64,000 nt of DNA from Salipaludibacillus neizhouensis (lineage in GTDB: Bacteria; Bacillota; Bacilli; Bacillales; Salisediminibacteriaceae), in the NCBI RefSeq assembly GCF_002886185.1, contig NZ_KZ614146.1, positions 317,927-381,926 on the forward strand, read 5' to 3'. Below, piece after piece: positions 1 through 7,685 of this stretch. The translations under genes and the position numbers were made by a program. Under the pieces are notes generated by a model, which ran no database searches, had not been told where the DNA came from, and saw only the letters and a program-made list of their open reading frames with translations. Position 1 is the stretch's first letter. Each line of letters starts with the position of its first letter.

Positions 1-333
1 GCTTTTGGTCATTTAGGCAAAGGGGCTTTACTTCGTATTTTTGACCGTACAATGATTACTCATTGTGGTATGAGGGAATTTATTTTAGACACGGCAGAGA
101 CGAATAAAATTCCTTATCAGTATTTTATTTCTCAGGGTGGGACAGATGCAGGGCGAGTTCATATATCTAACAGTGGTGTTCCTTCGGCTGTGATTGGAAT
201 TTGTTCAAGGTACATCCACACTGCTGCTTCTATGATTCACATTGATGACTACGCAGCAGCAAAAGAGTTAATTACGACACTTGTGCGTCATACGGATTCG
301 ACGACATTGCAAACGATTCGTGACAATAGTTAA
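1..333 (+). CDS. ytoP: M42 family aminopeptidase, C-terminal part (YtoP-like)
   Basis: The reading frame is open from base 1, so the gene starts outside the window; the last 110 residues are visible. They contain the late part of an M42 (glutamyl aminopeptidase/endoglucanase) fold: a Gln-Gly-Gly-Thr-Asp-Ala stretch, then a Gly-Val-Pro strand followed by Arg-Tyr-Ile-His-Thr, which in this family supplies a late metal-ligand histidine, and a terminal helix. Members are cytosolic dinuclear metallopeptidases that remove N-terminal residues from peptides. In B. subtilis ytoP sits beside ytpP and ytpQ, and both follow here. The family call is firm; substrate preference cannot be read from the tail. 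Confidence 0.85.
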   Translation, partial: AFGHLGKGALLRIFDRTMITHCGMREFILDTAETNKIPYQYFISQGGTDAGRVHISNSGVPSAVIGICSRYIHTAASMIHIDDYAAAKELITTLVRHTDSTTLQTIRDNS

Positions 334-460
334 TGAGTCTGAATGACCTATTTAGTCCCAATCGAGCATGATTGGGGCTATTTTTCTCTTTAGCAAGTTG
401 CCTTTCGTTATTTCAAAGAATAAATATAAAACATTTATAATAATACAAGGGGGAAGTTTT

Positions 461-967
461 ATGAAGCAGATCGTATACATAGGTACTATGAATCAAGCAA
501 AGATAAAAGCAGTGGAAGCAGTTTTTAGCGAAGGGTATGAGGTTAGATGCTGTGACGCTCCATCTGGAGTGTCAGGCCAACCATACTCTGATGAGGAGAC
601 GAGAACAGGAGCTGTTAATCGAGCAAAGTATTCAGTGAAAGAATTAGATGCTAGTTTTGGGATAGGGTTAGAAGGAGGCATTATGCAGATAGAATCGCGG
701 ATGTACCTTTGTAATTGGGGGGCACTTGTTACAAACGATGGAAAAGTGTTTGAAGCAGCTGGTGCAAGAGTACCTTTACCGGAATCAGTTGAAAAAATGC
801 TTGATGGTAACCTAGAATTGGGAGAAGTAATGGACATTTGGACGAACGAAAAAGGTATAAGGCATAGAGAAGGTGCTATCGGGATTTTCACAAACGGTCT
901 CGTTAGCAGGGCAGAGATGTTCGAGCATATTACTAAAATGCTGTATGGACAAATGATAATTGAATAG
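461..967 (+). CDS. DUF84 / YjjX-type inosine-xanthosine triphosphatase
   Basis: A 168-residue cytosolic protein resembling the DUF84 (YjjX) family of non-canonical purine NTP phosphatases, which clear ITP/XTP. It starts with a Rossmann-like strand and an Asn-Gln-Ala-Lys motif (about residues 9-12), equivalent to the TxNxxK loop of ITPase folds, and carries Gly-Ile-Gly-Leu-Glu-Gly-Gly near residues 65-72, typical of the DUF84 active site. The frame is open upstream, but ATG 461 is preceded at suitable distance by an AGGGGGAAG ribosome site and matches the family N-terminus, so an upstream ATG at 368 is not used. The biochemical role is inferred from the family. A hairpin terminator follows immediately. 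Confidence 0.75.
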   Translation: MKQIVYIGTMNQAKIKAVEAVFSEGYEVRCCDAPSGVSGQPYSDEETRTGAVNRAKYSVKELDASFGIGLEGGIMQIESRMYLCNWGALVTNDGKVFEAAGARVPLPESVEKMLDGNLELGEVMDIWTNEKGIRHREGAIGIFTNGLVSRAEMFEHITKMLYGQMIIE

Positions 968-970
968 AAA

Positions 971-1003
971 ATGTCTCAAAAGTTTTGAAAACCTTTGAGA
1001 CAT
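971..1003. terminator. Hairpin between convergent genes
   Basis: Perfect 10-bp arms (atgtctcaaa / tttgagacat) around a 13-base spacer lie between the convergent DUF84 and ytoQ genes. No strong T-run follows on either strand. The same arm theme (GtCTCAA...TTGAGaC) recurs at 18959 and 43971. Confidence 0.5.
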
Positions 1004-1034
1004 GGCAAGAATAAACACCCTTAATAATGGAATA

Positions 1035-1481
1035 TTAATTTTCGTCAAAAATGTAAGATAGGGCTTGTAAAGCTTGATCGACAGTCTCTACAGTAACCTG
1101 TGCTTTTTCAGAGAGCTCTTTTAAAGGATGATGAAGCTCCTTAGGTCTTATTAGAATAAGTGGTTTATTCCATGCAATTGCCGAGGCTGCATCAGCTGCA
1201 CTGTTCCACTGCTTATACTTCTCACCAAACAGAGCAATAACGATATCGGATTTCACCATTAAAACGCGTGTTCTTAAATTATTCATTTGGGAAGCAACTT
1301 CGTCTTTGTAGATTGCATTTGGCTGCTCACCAAGGATCTCCTCACCAATATTGTCAGAGCGATTATGATTCTCCATCGGACCGACAAAATGAATAGGAAG
1401 ATTTTGGTCACTAGCTTTTGCTTTGAGTGTTTTTCGCCAATCATCGTGAATTTGACCGGCTAAGTATACCGTTAGTTCCAA
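1035..1481 (-). CDS. ytoQ: YtoQ family protein
   Basis: A 148-residue cytosolic protein that matches the remembered B. subtilis YtoQ nearly end to end: an opening YLAGQIH strand, a VGPMENHNRSDNIGEEI block, LFGEKYKQWN, and a final Val-Glu-Thr-Val-x-Gln-Ala helix. The fold resembles nucleoside 2-deoxyribosyltransferase-like proteins, but no activity is established. The longest frame begins at ATG 1490, yet AGGAG lies directly against that ATG; TTG at 1481 is nine bases from the same AGGAG and gives the family N-terminus (Met-Glu-Leu-Thr-Val-Tyr), so a TTG start is chosen. Convergent with the DUF84 gene and divergent from the lipoprotein gene. Confidence 0.85.
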   Translation of the reverse strand: MELTVYLAGQIHDDWRKTLKAKASDQNLPIHFVGPMENHNRSDNIGEEILGEQPNAIYKDEVASQMNNLRTRVLMVKSDIVIALFGEKYKQWNSAADAASAIAWNKPLILIRPKELHHPLKELSEKAQVTVETVDQALQALSYIFDEN

Positions 1482-1514
1482 GCTGATCATCTCCTAATTA
1501 TCCTAGTTTAATGT

Positions 1515-1530
1515 TAAACATATATGTTTA
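1515..1530. promoter_or_regulatory. 16-bp perfect palindrome in a divergent intergenic region
   Basis: TAAACATATATGTTTA reads identically on both strands. It lies between the divergent ytoQ and lipoprotein genes, where an operator for a dimeric regulator could sit. In AT-rich DNA a palindrome of this length can also occur by chance, so the operator role is inference. Confidence 0.25.
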
Positions 1531-1673
1531 TACCCTAACTATTTTATGATAAAACTTTTAATTAAAAAACAACATGTCGAAAAAAGTCGAATTTTAGCTA
1601 TTTGGTTTTTAAAATTTTGTGGTATCATATACATTGGGATAAGTTTGGAAAATAGTTAGGGGTGTTTTAAGAA

Positions 1674-2186
1674 ATGAAAGTCGTAAAACGATATTTAATT
1701 CCTTTAAGTTTGGCTTTCATTGTGGGCATGTTAAGCGCGTGCTCTATGGCAGAGGAATATGTGGTGGATGAGACTAAAAAAAACTTGGAATTAAAAATGG
1801 AACAGGCCCCTCATGAGGCAACCTTTCAAGATTCAGGTATTTCTTTTTATTTACCTGAAGATACTGAGGTTGAGTTAGTAGATGAATATAATTATGTGTT
1901 AGATCACGATGGGCAAATGTCTTTATTATTTTTAAATGACTCAAGTCAACATGAAGATATTGATGCTATACTTGATGACCTTTACTTAATGAACGAACCA
2001 GTTATTGGAGAACTTAGAGAGAAAAATGGCAAACAAGCTTATTTTGTTGTGGCCGAGTTTACAGAAGGAAACTATAAAGTAGTTGTTGGTTATGATGGCG
2101 TTAAATTATCATCTTTTATGAATATGAAAGATATACCTGATCGGGCAAAAGTAATGTTTGATATTGCCCAATCGGTAGAAAAATAA
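1674..2186 (+). CDS. Predicted lipoprotein, unknown function
   Basis: A 170-residue protein with a clear lipoprotein signal: basic N-terminus, hydrophobic stretch to about residue 20, and lipobox Leu-Ser-Ala-Cys with the acylated Cys at 23. The mature part is acidic, alternates strands and helices, and has no motif I recognise. It should be anchored on the outer face of the cytoplasmic membrane. A GGGGTG ribosome site precedes ATG 1674. It is a single-gene unit closed by a terminator at 2195. Its function cannot be assigned. Confidence 0.8.
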   Translation: MKVVKRYLIPLSLAFIVGMLSACSMAEEYVVDETKKNLELKMEQAPHEATFQDSGISFYLPEDTEVELVDEYNYVLDHDGQMSLLFLNDSSQHEDIDAILDDLYLMNEPVIGELREKNGKQAYFVVAEFTEGNYKVVVGYDGVKLSSFMNMKDIPDRAKVMFDIAQSVEK

Positions 2187-2194
2187 TCGGTTTT

Positions 2195-2223
2195 AGAGAG
2201 TTCTTAGGAGCTCTCTTTTTTTA
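2195..2223 (+). terminator. Rho-independent terminator of the lipoprotein gene
   Basis: Arms agagagttc / gagctctct with one mismatch and a short loop, followed by a run of eight T, nine bases after the stop codon. Confidence 0.8.
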
Positions 2224-2329
2224 AGATTGTTGTTGCCGCTCGAAAAGAAAGGCTCAAATTTACTCTAGGCACTACTTTTAGTTTTAATAAGTTATACATA
2301 CTTCGAACGTGATGAAAGGATAATTAATC

Positions 2330-3349
2330 ATGAAGATGAGAAGTTTTTTTAAGAAAAAAGGGATCGAACCTTCTTTCCAAAACTATGTTATTAACGCACT
2401 GAGTCATATGGCATTAGGGTTGTTCTCTTCGCTAATTATTGGACTTATTATGGAAACAGCAGGTAATCAATTCGGGATAGATATTTTAGTGGATATGGGT
2501 GTCATGGCTATGGATCTATATGGTCCAGCTATCGGTGTAGCAGTTGCTTATGGGTTAGGTGCCCCGAGACTTGTTTTATTCGCTGCGGTAGTAAGTGGAG
2601 CTGCTGGAGCTGCGTTAGGTGGCGGTCCAGCTGGAAGTTTTTTAGCGGCGTTGATTTCTACTGAAATAGGAAAGATGGTATCGAAAGAAACGAAAATAGA
2701 CATTATCATCACGCCGTTTGTAACAATTGTTGCTGGTGTTGGAAGTGCGATGCTCATTGGTCCGAGTGTTTATTTAGGGATGACACAACTGGGTGCCTTT
2801 ATTATGTGGGCAACAGAACAGCAACCTTTCGTTATGGGAATTTTGGTAGCTGTATTAATGGGACTTGCTCTAACGGCACCTATTTCAAGTGCGGCGATAG
2901 CATTTATGCTCGAGTTGGAAGGAGTTGCAGCAGGTGCAGCAACGGTGGGCTGTGCCGCGCAAATGATTGGTTTTGCTACCAGTAGTTTTCGAGAAAATGG
3001 CTGGTCAGGACTTGTTTCTCTTGGAATCGGAACATCTATGCTGCAAATTGCAAATGTGATGAAAAATCCGTACATCCTTATCCCACCGACATTGACAGCT
3101 GCAATACTTGGTCCAATTTCAACAGTTATTCTTTTGATGGAAAATAATCAAGCTGGGGCTGGTATGGGAACGAGCGGTTTTGTCGGACCTATTATGACGA
3201 TTCATACGATGGGGAGTGATGCATCGGTCCTCCTATCTATTGTTGTGTTGCATTTTCTTGCACCAGCTGTCCTAAGTTTGATATTCTCGGAGTGGTTAAG
3301 AAAAAAGAATGTGATCAAGTATGGAGATATGACGATCGAACAATCCTAG
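2330..3349 (+). CDS. Stand-alone PTS-type IIC membrane protein
   Basis: A 339-residue integral membrane protein with about eight to ten hydrophobic segments rich in Gly and Ala. It resembles the PTS_EIIC_2 family of orphan IIC components: a conserved start (SFQNYVINALSHMALGLFSS), a Gly/Pro-rich loop near residues 95-103, and a late Gly-Thr-Ser-Gly-Phe-Val-Gly-Pro loop near 280. A IIC protein forms the sugar channel of a phosphotransferase transporter, but no IIA or IIB gene is adjacent, so coupling and substrate are unknown. A GAAAGGA site precedes ATG 2330. The thioredoxin-like ytpP begins 12 bases after the stop, so the two are probably co-transcribed. Confidence 0.75.
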   Translation: MKMRSFFKKKGIEPSFQNYVINALSHMALGLFSSLIIGLIMETAGNQFGIDILVDMGVMAMDLYGPAIGVAVAYGLGAPRLVLFAAVVSGAAGAALGGGPAGSFLAALISTEIGKMVSKETKIDIIITPFVTIVAGVGSAMLIGPSVYLGMTQLGAFIMWATEQQPFVMGILVAVLMGLALTAPISSAAIAFMLELEGVAAGAATVGCAAQMIGFATSSFRENGWSGLVSLGIGTSMLQIANVMKNPYILIPPTLTAAILGPISTVILLMENNQAGAGMGTSGFVGPIMTIHTMGSDASVLLSIVVLHFLAPAVLSLIFSEWLRKKNVIKYGDMTIEQS

Positions 3350-3361
3350 GAGGGTGCTACT

Positions 3362-3682
3362 TTGAAAGAAATTCAATCACAAGAAGAGTACAATAGTGCG
3401 ATCAATGGCAGTGGAACTGTATTAATGTTTTCAGCAGGTTGGTGTCCAGATTGTGTAGTTATTGAGCCTGTGTTACCAGAACTTGAAGAAAAACATTCCG
3501 ATCTTGCTTTCTACAAAGTAAACCGGGATAATTTTATGGAGTTGTGTCAGGAATTGGATATTTTTGGTATACCGAGTTTCCTTCTTTTTAAGAATGGAGA
3601 AGAAGTTCAACGCTTTGTTAGTAAAGATCGTAAATCAAAAGAAGAAATAGATGTATTTTTACAAGAGGCTAAACAAAAATAA
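3362..3682 (+). CDS. ytpP: Thioredoxin-like protein YtpP
   Basis: A 106-residue single-domain thioredoxin fold. The redox motif is Trp27-Cys28-Pro29-Asp30-Cys31, and the cis-Pro loop is Ile-Pro-Ser-Phe near residue 75. It should act as a cytosolic thiol-disulfide oxidoreductase; the CPDC motif differs from the CGPC of housekeeping thioredoxin, as is usual for YtpP. Translation starts at TTG 3362, nine bases after an AGGAGGG site overlapping the end of the PTS IIC gene. A terminator follows the stop, so it is the last gene of a two-gene operon. Confidence 0.85.
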   Translation: MKEIQSQEEYNSAINGSGTVLMFSAGWCPDCVVIEPVLPELEEKHSDLAFYKVNRDNFMELCQELDIFGIPSFLLFKNGEEVQRFVSKDRKSKEEIDVFLQEAKQK

Positions 3683-3689
3683 TGTTCAG

Positions 3690-3718
3690 GAAGTGGCCAA
3701 ATGCTACTTCTTTTTTTT
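3690..3718 (+). terminator. Rho-independent terminator after ytpP
   Basis: Eight-base arms (gaagtggc / gctacttc, one G-T pair) followed by eight T. Confidence 0.8.
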
Positions 3719-3736
3719 ACGAGATAAGCGAACTGT

Positions 3737-3800
3737 GGTTAAATACAAGTGAGCTTTAGCAACCGTTTAAGTGTCAAGGATGGGGTTCCTTTGTTTAAAC
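3737..3800 (-). repeat. Partial copy of the dispersed palindromic element (copy F)
   Basis: Read on the minus strand this contains ccatccttgacacttaaac, then a decayed outer arm ending in gtatttaac, matching the 3' half of the complete elements (best with the copy at 18821). The terminator hairpin is missing. It lies between ytpP and ytpQ. Confidence 0.5.
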
Positions 3801-3884
3801 TAAAATCAAAAGCCCGAGTTCGTTGGTGATCTAAGCTAGAAATGTTAAACTAAAAATGGAATTACTGGAGGGAGACTTCATATT

Positions 3885-4685
3885 ATGAAACCAATTCAAA
3901 TGAAACGTGAAATAGAAGCACATTTAACAGATGAAAATTGGGTAATATCGTTTGACCGTGAGCAAAGTACCCTTAGAGTCGTTGATAAGCGTGTTGACAA
4001 AGGCGTAACTATTCAGTTGTCAAATTTAACAGAGAAGTTCGAAAGTGATAAAGAAAAAACGTTGACTGAGACCGTTCATTCAATTAAAGAGGGTTTGCGT
4101 TTGTTAACCGCAAAGGTGCAGATTGCTGGAAACGAAAAAAATATTTTTCCTGTTGTCAGATCTACGTCGTTCCCAACAGAATTGGAAGATGGGCGAAAAC
4201 TTGTATTTACTGAGCACACGGCAGAAACTAAGATATTCTATGCTGTGGATCAGGGGGCCTCTTATTCTCTTATAGACGAGGGAATGCTTGAAGACGCTGT
4301 AAAAACAGTCAAGGAAATTAAAGAAACAGGTATGTTTAATCTTCGGTCATTAAATAATCCGATGAAAGAGGATAATGTTGCTGGCAATACATTTTATTTT
4401 ATAAGAACTGATGATGGATATGATGCAAGCCGAATTATGAATGAAACTCTATTAAAAGAGATGAACGATAAAGTGTTGGGAGAACTTGCGATAGCTGTTC
4501 CTCACCACGATGTTCTCATTTTTGCGGACATCCGAAATGAAACCGGGTACGACATTTTGGGGCAAATGACCTTTCAGTTTTTCTCTGAAGGAAGAGTGCC
4601 GCTCACAGCTTTACCGTTTATGTATAAGGATGGAGAACTAGAACCGATTTTTATTTTGGCAAGAAAAAAACCAAAAGAGACGTAA
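3885..4685 (+). CDS. ytpQ: DUF1444 family protein YtpQ
   Basis: A 266-residue soluble protein with the DUF1444 (YtpQ) signature: an N-terminal helix (MKREIEAHL), an internal Val-Val-Arg-Ser-Thr-Ser-Phe strand, and the C-terminal GRVPLTALPFMYKDGELEPI block that is nearly invariant in the family. No enzymatic activity is established and no catalytic motif is visible. GGAGGGAG lies well placed before ATG 3885. In B. subtilis it is followed by ytpR and then sftA; here ytpR is absent and sftA follows after a terminator and a palindromic element. Confidence 0.85.
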   Translation: MKPIQMKREIEAHLTDENWVISFDREQSTLRVVDKRVDKGVTIQLSNLTEKFESDKEKTLTETVHSIKEGLRLLTAKVQIAGNEKNIFPVVRSTSFPTELEDGRKLVFTEHTAETKIFYAVDQGASYSLIDEGMLEDAVKTVKEIKETGMFNLRSLNNPMKEDNVAGNTFYFIRTDDGYDASRIMNETLLKEMNDKVLGELAIAVPHHDVLIFADIRNETGYDILGQMTFQFFSEGRVPLTALPFMYKDGELEPIFILARKKPKET

Positions 4686-4735
4686 AAAGAATGATGAATT
4701 ATTTGTTCATTCGAGTTACTATAGAGGAAAGAGAA

Positions 4736-4764
4736 GGATCACCATTACAGGTGATTCTTTTTTT
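4736..4764 (+). terminator. Terminator after ytpQ
   Basis: Arms ggatcacc / ggtgattc with a 6-base loop and seven T. Confidence 0.7.
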
Positions 4765-4781
4765 GCCAAAAAAGAATCTGT

Positions 4782-4899
4782 AAAATTGGCAGCTACCTTC
4801 ACACCGCTATCTAGTATCGAGGGAAACTCATCCTTGATACTAGATGGCGGTGGAAGCTGACGCTGTATTTAATAAAAGACGGCTATGCCGTTTTTCTTA
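4782..4899 (+). repeat. Dispersed palindromic element, complete (copy A)
   Basis: Outer arms (ggcagctaccttcacaccgc and ggcggtggaagctgacgctg) pair imperfectly. Inside is a 14-bp hairpin (atctagtatcgagg at 4809-4822, ccttgatactagat at 4832-4845, one G-T pair). It ends in tatttaataaaagacggc-tat-gccgtttttctta, a small terminator-like hairpin. Related copies lie at 11087, 18821, 37916 and 53644, with fragments elsewhere. The terminator end lies 30 bases before sftA. Confidence 0.8.
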
Positions 4900-4935
4900 C
4901 GGATATAACGCTCGAAAAGGAATAGGTGGATGAAC

Positions 4936-7257
4936 ATGTTTGGTAAACGTTTTGGTAACTATCTTACAGATTTGAAAAATTTGGTATTTCCCCAGGATCA
5001 GGATGAGGAGATAGATCAAATAAGTAAAGATGCAGTAAAAAGGTATTCTCAAACAACAAGCGAGAGAAATAGAAATGAAAATGTAAAAGTCATTAATCAA
5101 TATCCTAAACAAGGAGCTTTTCGTTTTCCTTTAATAAAAGATGATCATGAGAAAGAATCACCTCCATCAAAAAAGTCAACATATCCGAAAAAAGAAATGA
5201 CAACAACGAAAAAGTATAAATCGTCAGTTAATCCAGAGAAGCCAGAGGCAAGGAAAAAGTTTCAAGGACAACATTTTTCTGCAAGCACCATTCCATCACC
5301 TGTATATGGTTATCAGGCTCATGAAAAAAGGCTGACTAAATTACAAAAGATTGCAAGACAGTCACAAACCTCAGATAAATTATCTTTAGTTCCTTCAGAG
5401 GACATTGGTGAAGATCAACCAGTATCCGAGGCGGTTATGGAAAGGCCTCTAGAAAAACAAGAATATCAGCCAGTAAAAGAAATCGAGGGAAAAGTAAAAG
5501 AACTGTTTGAAGGCACTGAAACAAATAAAGTGTATGACACAGAAAACTTACCGGAAGCAGATTCAGAAGTGACTAACGTTACGGAAGAAAGCGAAGAGTT
5601 ATCTACCATAGAGGATAACCGACAGTTTAGGGATCAAGAAAATGTTACTCCTATTAGAAAAGAAAATGGTGGTAGTGAGATTTCTTCTATTCAGCGTCCA
5701 ACTTTCACTAGAGAGAAAAGGTCAAAACCCAAGGAAATCAAGACTAGTAACCGTGAGAACAAACAAATGGAAAATGTTCCGTTTAATGTATTAATGCATT
5801 CAAAAGATCGTGTTAGGATGAAAAAAAGAGAAAAAGATCGTCAAGCGAATTACTCTTTTCCTCCTTTACATCTATTAAGTGTACCTAAAAAATTAGGCGA
5901 GGATGATAATCAATGGCTTGAAGAGAAAAGGAATCAATTAAATGAAACCTTTGAGTATTTTCATATTAAAGCGAAGGTTGTTCATGTAACGAAAGGACCA
6001 AGTGTAACAAGGTTTGAAGTCCAACCTGATCCAGGTGTTAAAGTCAGTAAAATCGTTAATTTAACGGATGATTTAAAATTAAGCTTAGCTGCAAAAGAAA
6101 TTAGAATAGAAGCACCAATTCCCGGCAAAAACACAATCGGTGTGGAAGTGCCAAATCTTGTTTCTTCTCCAGTTTTTTTAAGAGAAATCCTTCATCATCC
6201 AAGTTTCCAACAATCTGAATCCCCACTAACTGTGGCTATGGGTATGGATATTTCAGGGGAGCCAATTGTCATGGATCTTCAGAAAATGCCTCACGGATTA
6301 ATTGCTGGGGCGACAGGTTCTGGAAAAAGTGTTTGCGTAAATTCGATTTTAACGAGTCTTGTTTACAAAGCCTCACCTAGTGAAGTTAGGATGTTGTTGA
6401 TTGATCCAAAAATGGTTGAGTTAGCGCCATATAATAACATTCCTCATTTAGCAGCACCAGTTATAACCGACCCAAAAGAAGCAACGGAAGGTTTAAAGTG
6501 GGCAGTGAGTGAAATGGAAAGGCGCTACGAATGTTTGGCGGAGGCAGGGGCAAGAGATATCGCTCGTTATAATGAAAAAATGAAACGTTCCGGGCAACTT
6601 AATAAACATATGCCATACCTCGTTATCGTCGTCGATGAATTAGCAGATTTAATGATGGTCTCACCTCATGATGTGGAAGAGGCAATTTGCAGGATTGCTC
6701 AGAAAGCTAGAGCATGTGGAATTCACCTTTTAGTTGCGACACAAAGGCCATCGGTTGATGTAATAACGGGATTAATAAAAGCTAATATTCCAACTAGAAT
6801 AGCATTTTCAGTATCTTCTCAAGTGGACTCAAGAACAATTCTGGACGGTGGAGGTGCCGAGCGGCTGTTAGGAAAAGGAGATATGCTTCTGCTCGAAAAC
6901 GGGTCCTCAAAACCAATTAGAATTCAAGGTACGTTTGTAACTGATGATGAAATAGACCGTGTAGTGGAATTTACAAAAAAATCAATCCGACCAGACTTCT
7001 TATTTGAACAAACACATTTAAAGGAACAAATTGCTCATGAAGGAGAAGATGATCTTTTTGATGAAGCATGTGAATTTGTAACGGAACAGCAGGCTGCATC
7101 AGCATCTCTACTGCAGAGAAGATTCCGAATGGGGTACAATCGAGCTGCCAGACTTATAGATGATATGGAGGAAAAAGGTATCGTTTCACCTGCAAAAGGA
7201 AGTAAACCGAGAGATGTTTATTTGACAAAACATGATCAAAAAGAAGAGAATAGATAA
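4936..7257 (+). CDS. sftA: DNA translocase SftA (FtsK/SpoIIIE family)
   Basis: A 773-residue soluble FtsK-type ATPase that pumps DNA during chromosome partition at the closing septum. The first 300 or so residues are charged, repetitive and probably disordered, with no membrane segments, which separates SftA from SpoIIIE. The motor follows: Walker A GATGSGKS at about 458-465, Walker B (LVIVVDELAD) at about 561-570, an ATQRPSVDVITG block, and a C-terminal winged-helix gamma domain (about 695-770) that in relatives reads DNA orientation sequences. ATG 4930 abuts the AGGTGG site, so ATG 4936 is preferred. It is shorter than B. subtilis SftA (about 950 residues), mostly in the variable linker. 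Confidence 0.92.
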   Translation: MFGKRFGNYLTDLKNLVFPQDQDEEIDQISKDAVKRYSQTTSERNRNENVKVINQYPKQGAFRFPLIKDDHEKESPPSKKSTYPKKEMTTTKKYKSSVNPEKPEARKKFQGQHFSASTIPSPVYGYQAHEKRLTKLQKIARQSQTSDKLSLVPSEDIGEDQPVSEAVMERPLEKQEYQPVKEIEGKVKELFEGTETNKVYDTENLPEADSEVTNVTEESEELSTIEDNRQFRDQENVTPIRKENGGSEISSIQRPTFTREKRSKPKEIKTSNRENKQMENVPFNVLMHSKDRVRMKKREKDRQANYSFPPLHLLSVPKKLGEDDNQWLEEKRNQLNETFEYFHIKAKVVHVTKGPSVTRFEVQPDPGVKVSKIVNLTDDLKLSLAAKEIRIEAPIPGKNTIGVEVPNLVSSPVFLREILHHPSFQQSESPLTVAMGMDISGEPIVMDLQKMPHGLIAGATGSGKSVCVNSILTSLVYKASPSEVRMLLIDPKMVELAPYNNIPHLAAPVITDPKEATEGLKWAVSEMERRYECLAEAGARDIARYNEKMKRSGQLNKHMPYLVIVVDELADLMMVSPHDVEEAICRIAQKARACGIHLLVATQRPSVDVITGLIKANIPTRIAFSVSSQVDSRTILDGGGAERLLGKGDMLLLENGSSKPIRIQGTFVTDDEIDRVVEFTKKSIRPDFLFEQTHLKEQIAHEGEDDLFDEACEFVTEQQAASASLLQRRFRMGYNRAARLIDDMEEKGIVSPAKGSKPRDVYLTKHDQKEENR

Positions 7258-7259
7258 AA

Positions 7260-7296
7260 GGAGAAAATTTCACTCTACATTTCTCCGCATTTTTTA
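7260..7296 (+). terminator. Terminator after sftA
   Basis: Perfect 7-bp arms ggagaaa / tttctcc, then GCA and seven T, three bases after the stop. Confidence 0.75.
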
Positions 7297-7464
7297 TATA
7301 CTATTGTAGAATGATCGCAATTTTATTATTTCTCACAATTGAATAGGGATCCGTGAGGACTTCGTTACAGAAATGGAAAGCAAGCAGAATCCATCTATTA
7401 CATCGATGTCGTTAGCTTCACGATTCACGGCGAGATCGAACTAATCCCAGGAGGCGATGTTCTT

Positions 7465-7653
7465 ATGCAACAGATGTCTTTGGAAAATTTGGTTCAATAT
7501 ATATCTCCGCAGTGGCTTCACCTTTTAAAAACGGTAGAAAGATCTCAATTCGTTGTGTTAAGAAATGGAATTCAAAAAGTAAATGAAGCAGATGTAGCAG
7601 AAATTATGGGTGCCGTAATACAAGAGCACACGAAAGAAACCCTATACCAATAA
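7465..7653 (+). CDS. Small hypothetical protein, possibly truncated
   Basis: A 62-residue ORF from ATG 7465, preceded by AGGAGG at 7449-7454 and followed 32 bases later by the phosphoribosyltransferase gene. The sequence is amphipathic, with a Ser-Pro-Gln-Trp-Leu turn. I do not recognise it. The same frame is open upstream for 36 codons back to a TGA at 7354 and reads like protein (strands such as IYYIDVVSFTIHGEIELI), yet contains no ATG, GTG or TTG; another frame reads IREDFVTEMES just before. The gene may therefore be the 3' part of a longer frameshifted gene, or may use a rare start. Confidence 0.5.
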   Translation: MQQMSLENLVQYISPQWLHLLKTVERSQFVVLRNGIQKVNEADVAEIMGAVIQEHTKETLYQ

Positions 7654-7685
7654 AACCAACTGGGACACATTCAAGGAGAAAATTC

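Noticed and set aside
368-460. Upstream extension of the DUF84 gene from ATG 368
   Set aside because: It crosses the leader that contains the AGGGGGAAG ribosome site and adds residues not found in the family.
7351-7430. Possible riboswitch upstream of the small ORF (ccgtga / tcacgg stem)
   Set aside because: The stem is only six base pairs, no known riboswitch core was recognised, and the stretch reads better as interrupted coding sequence.
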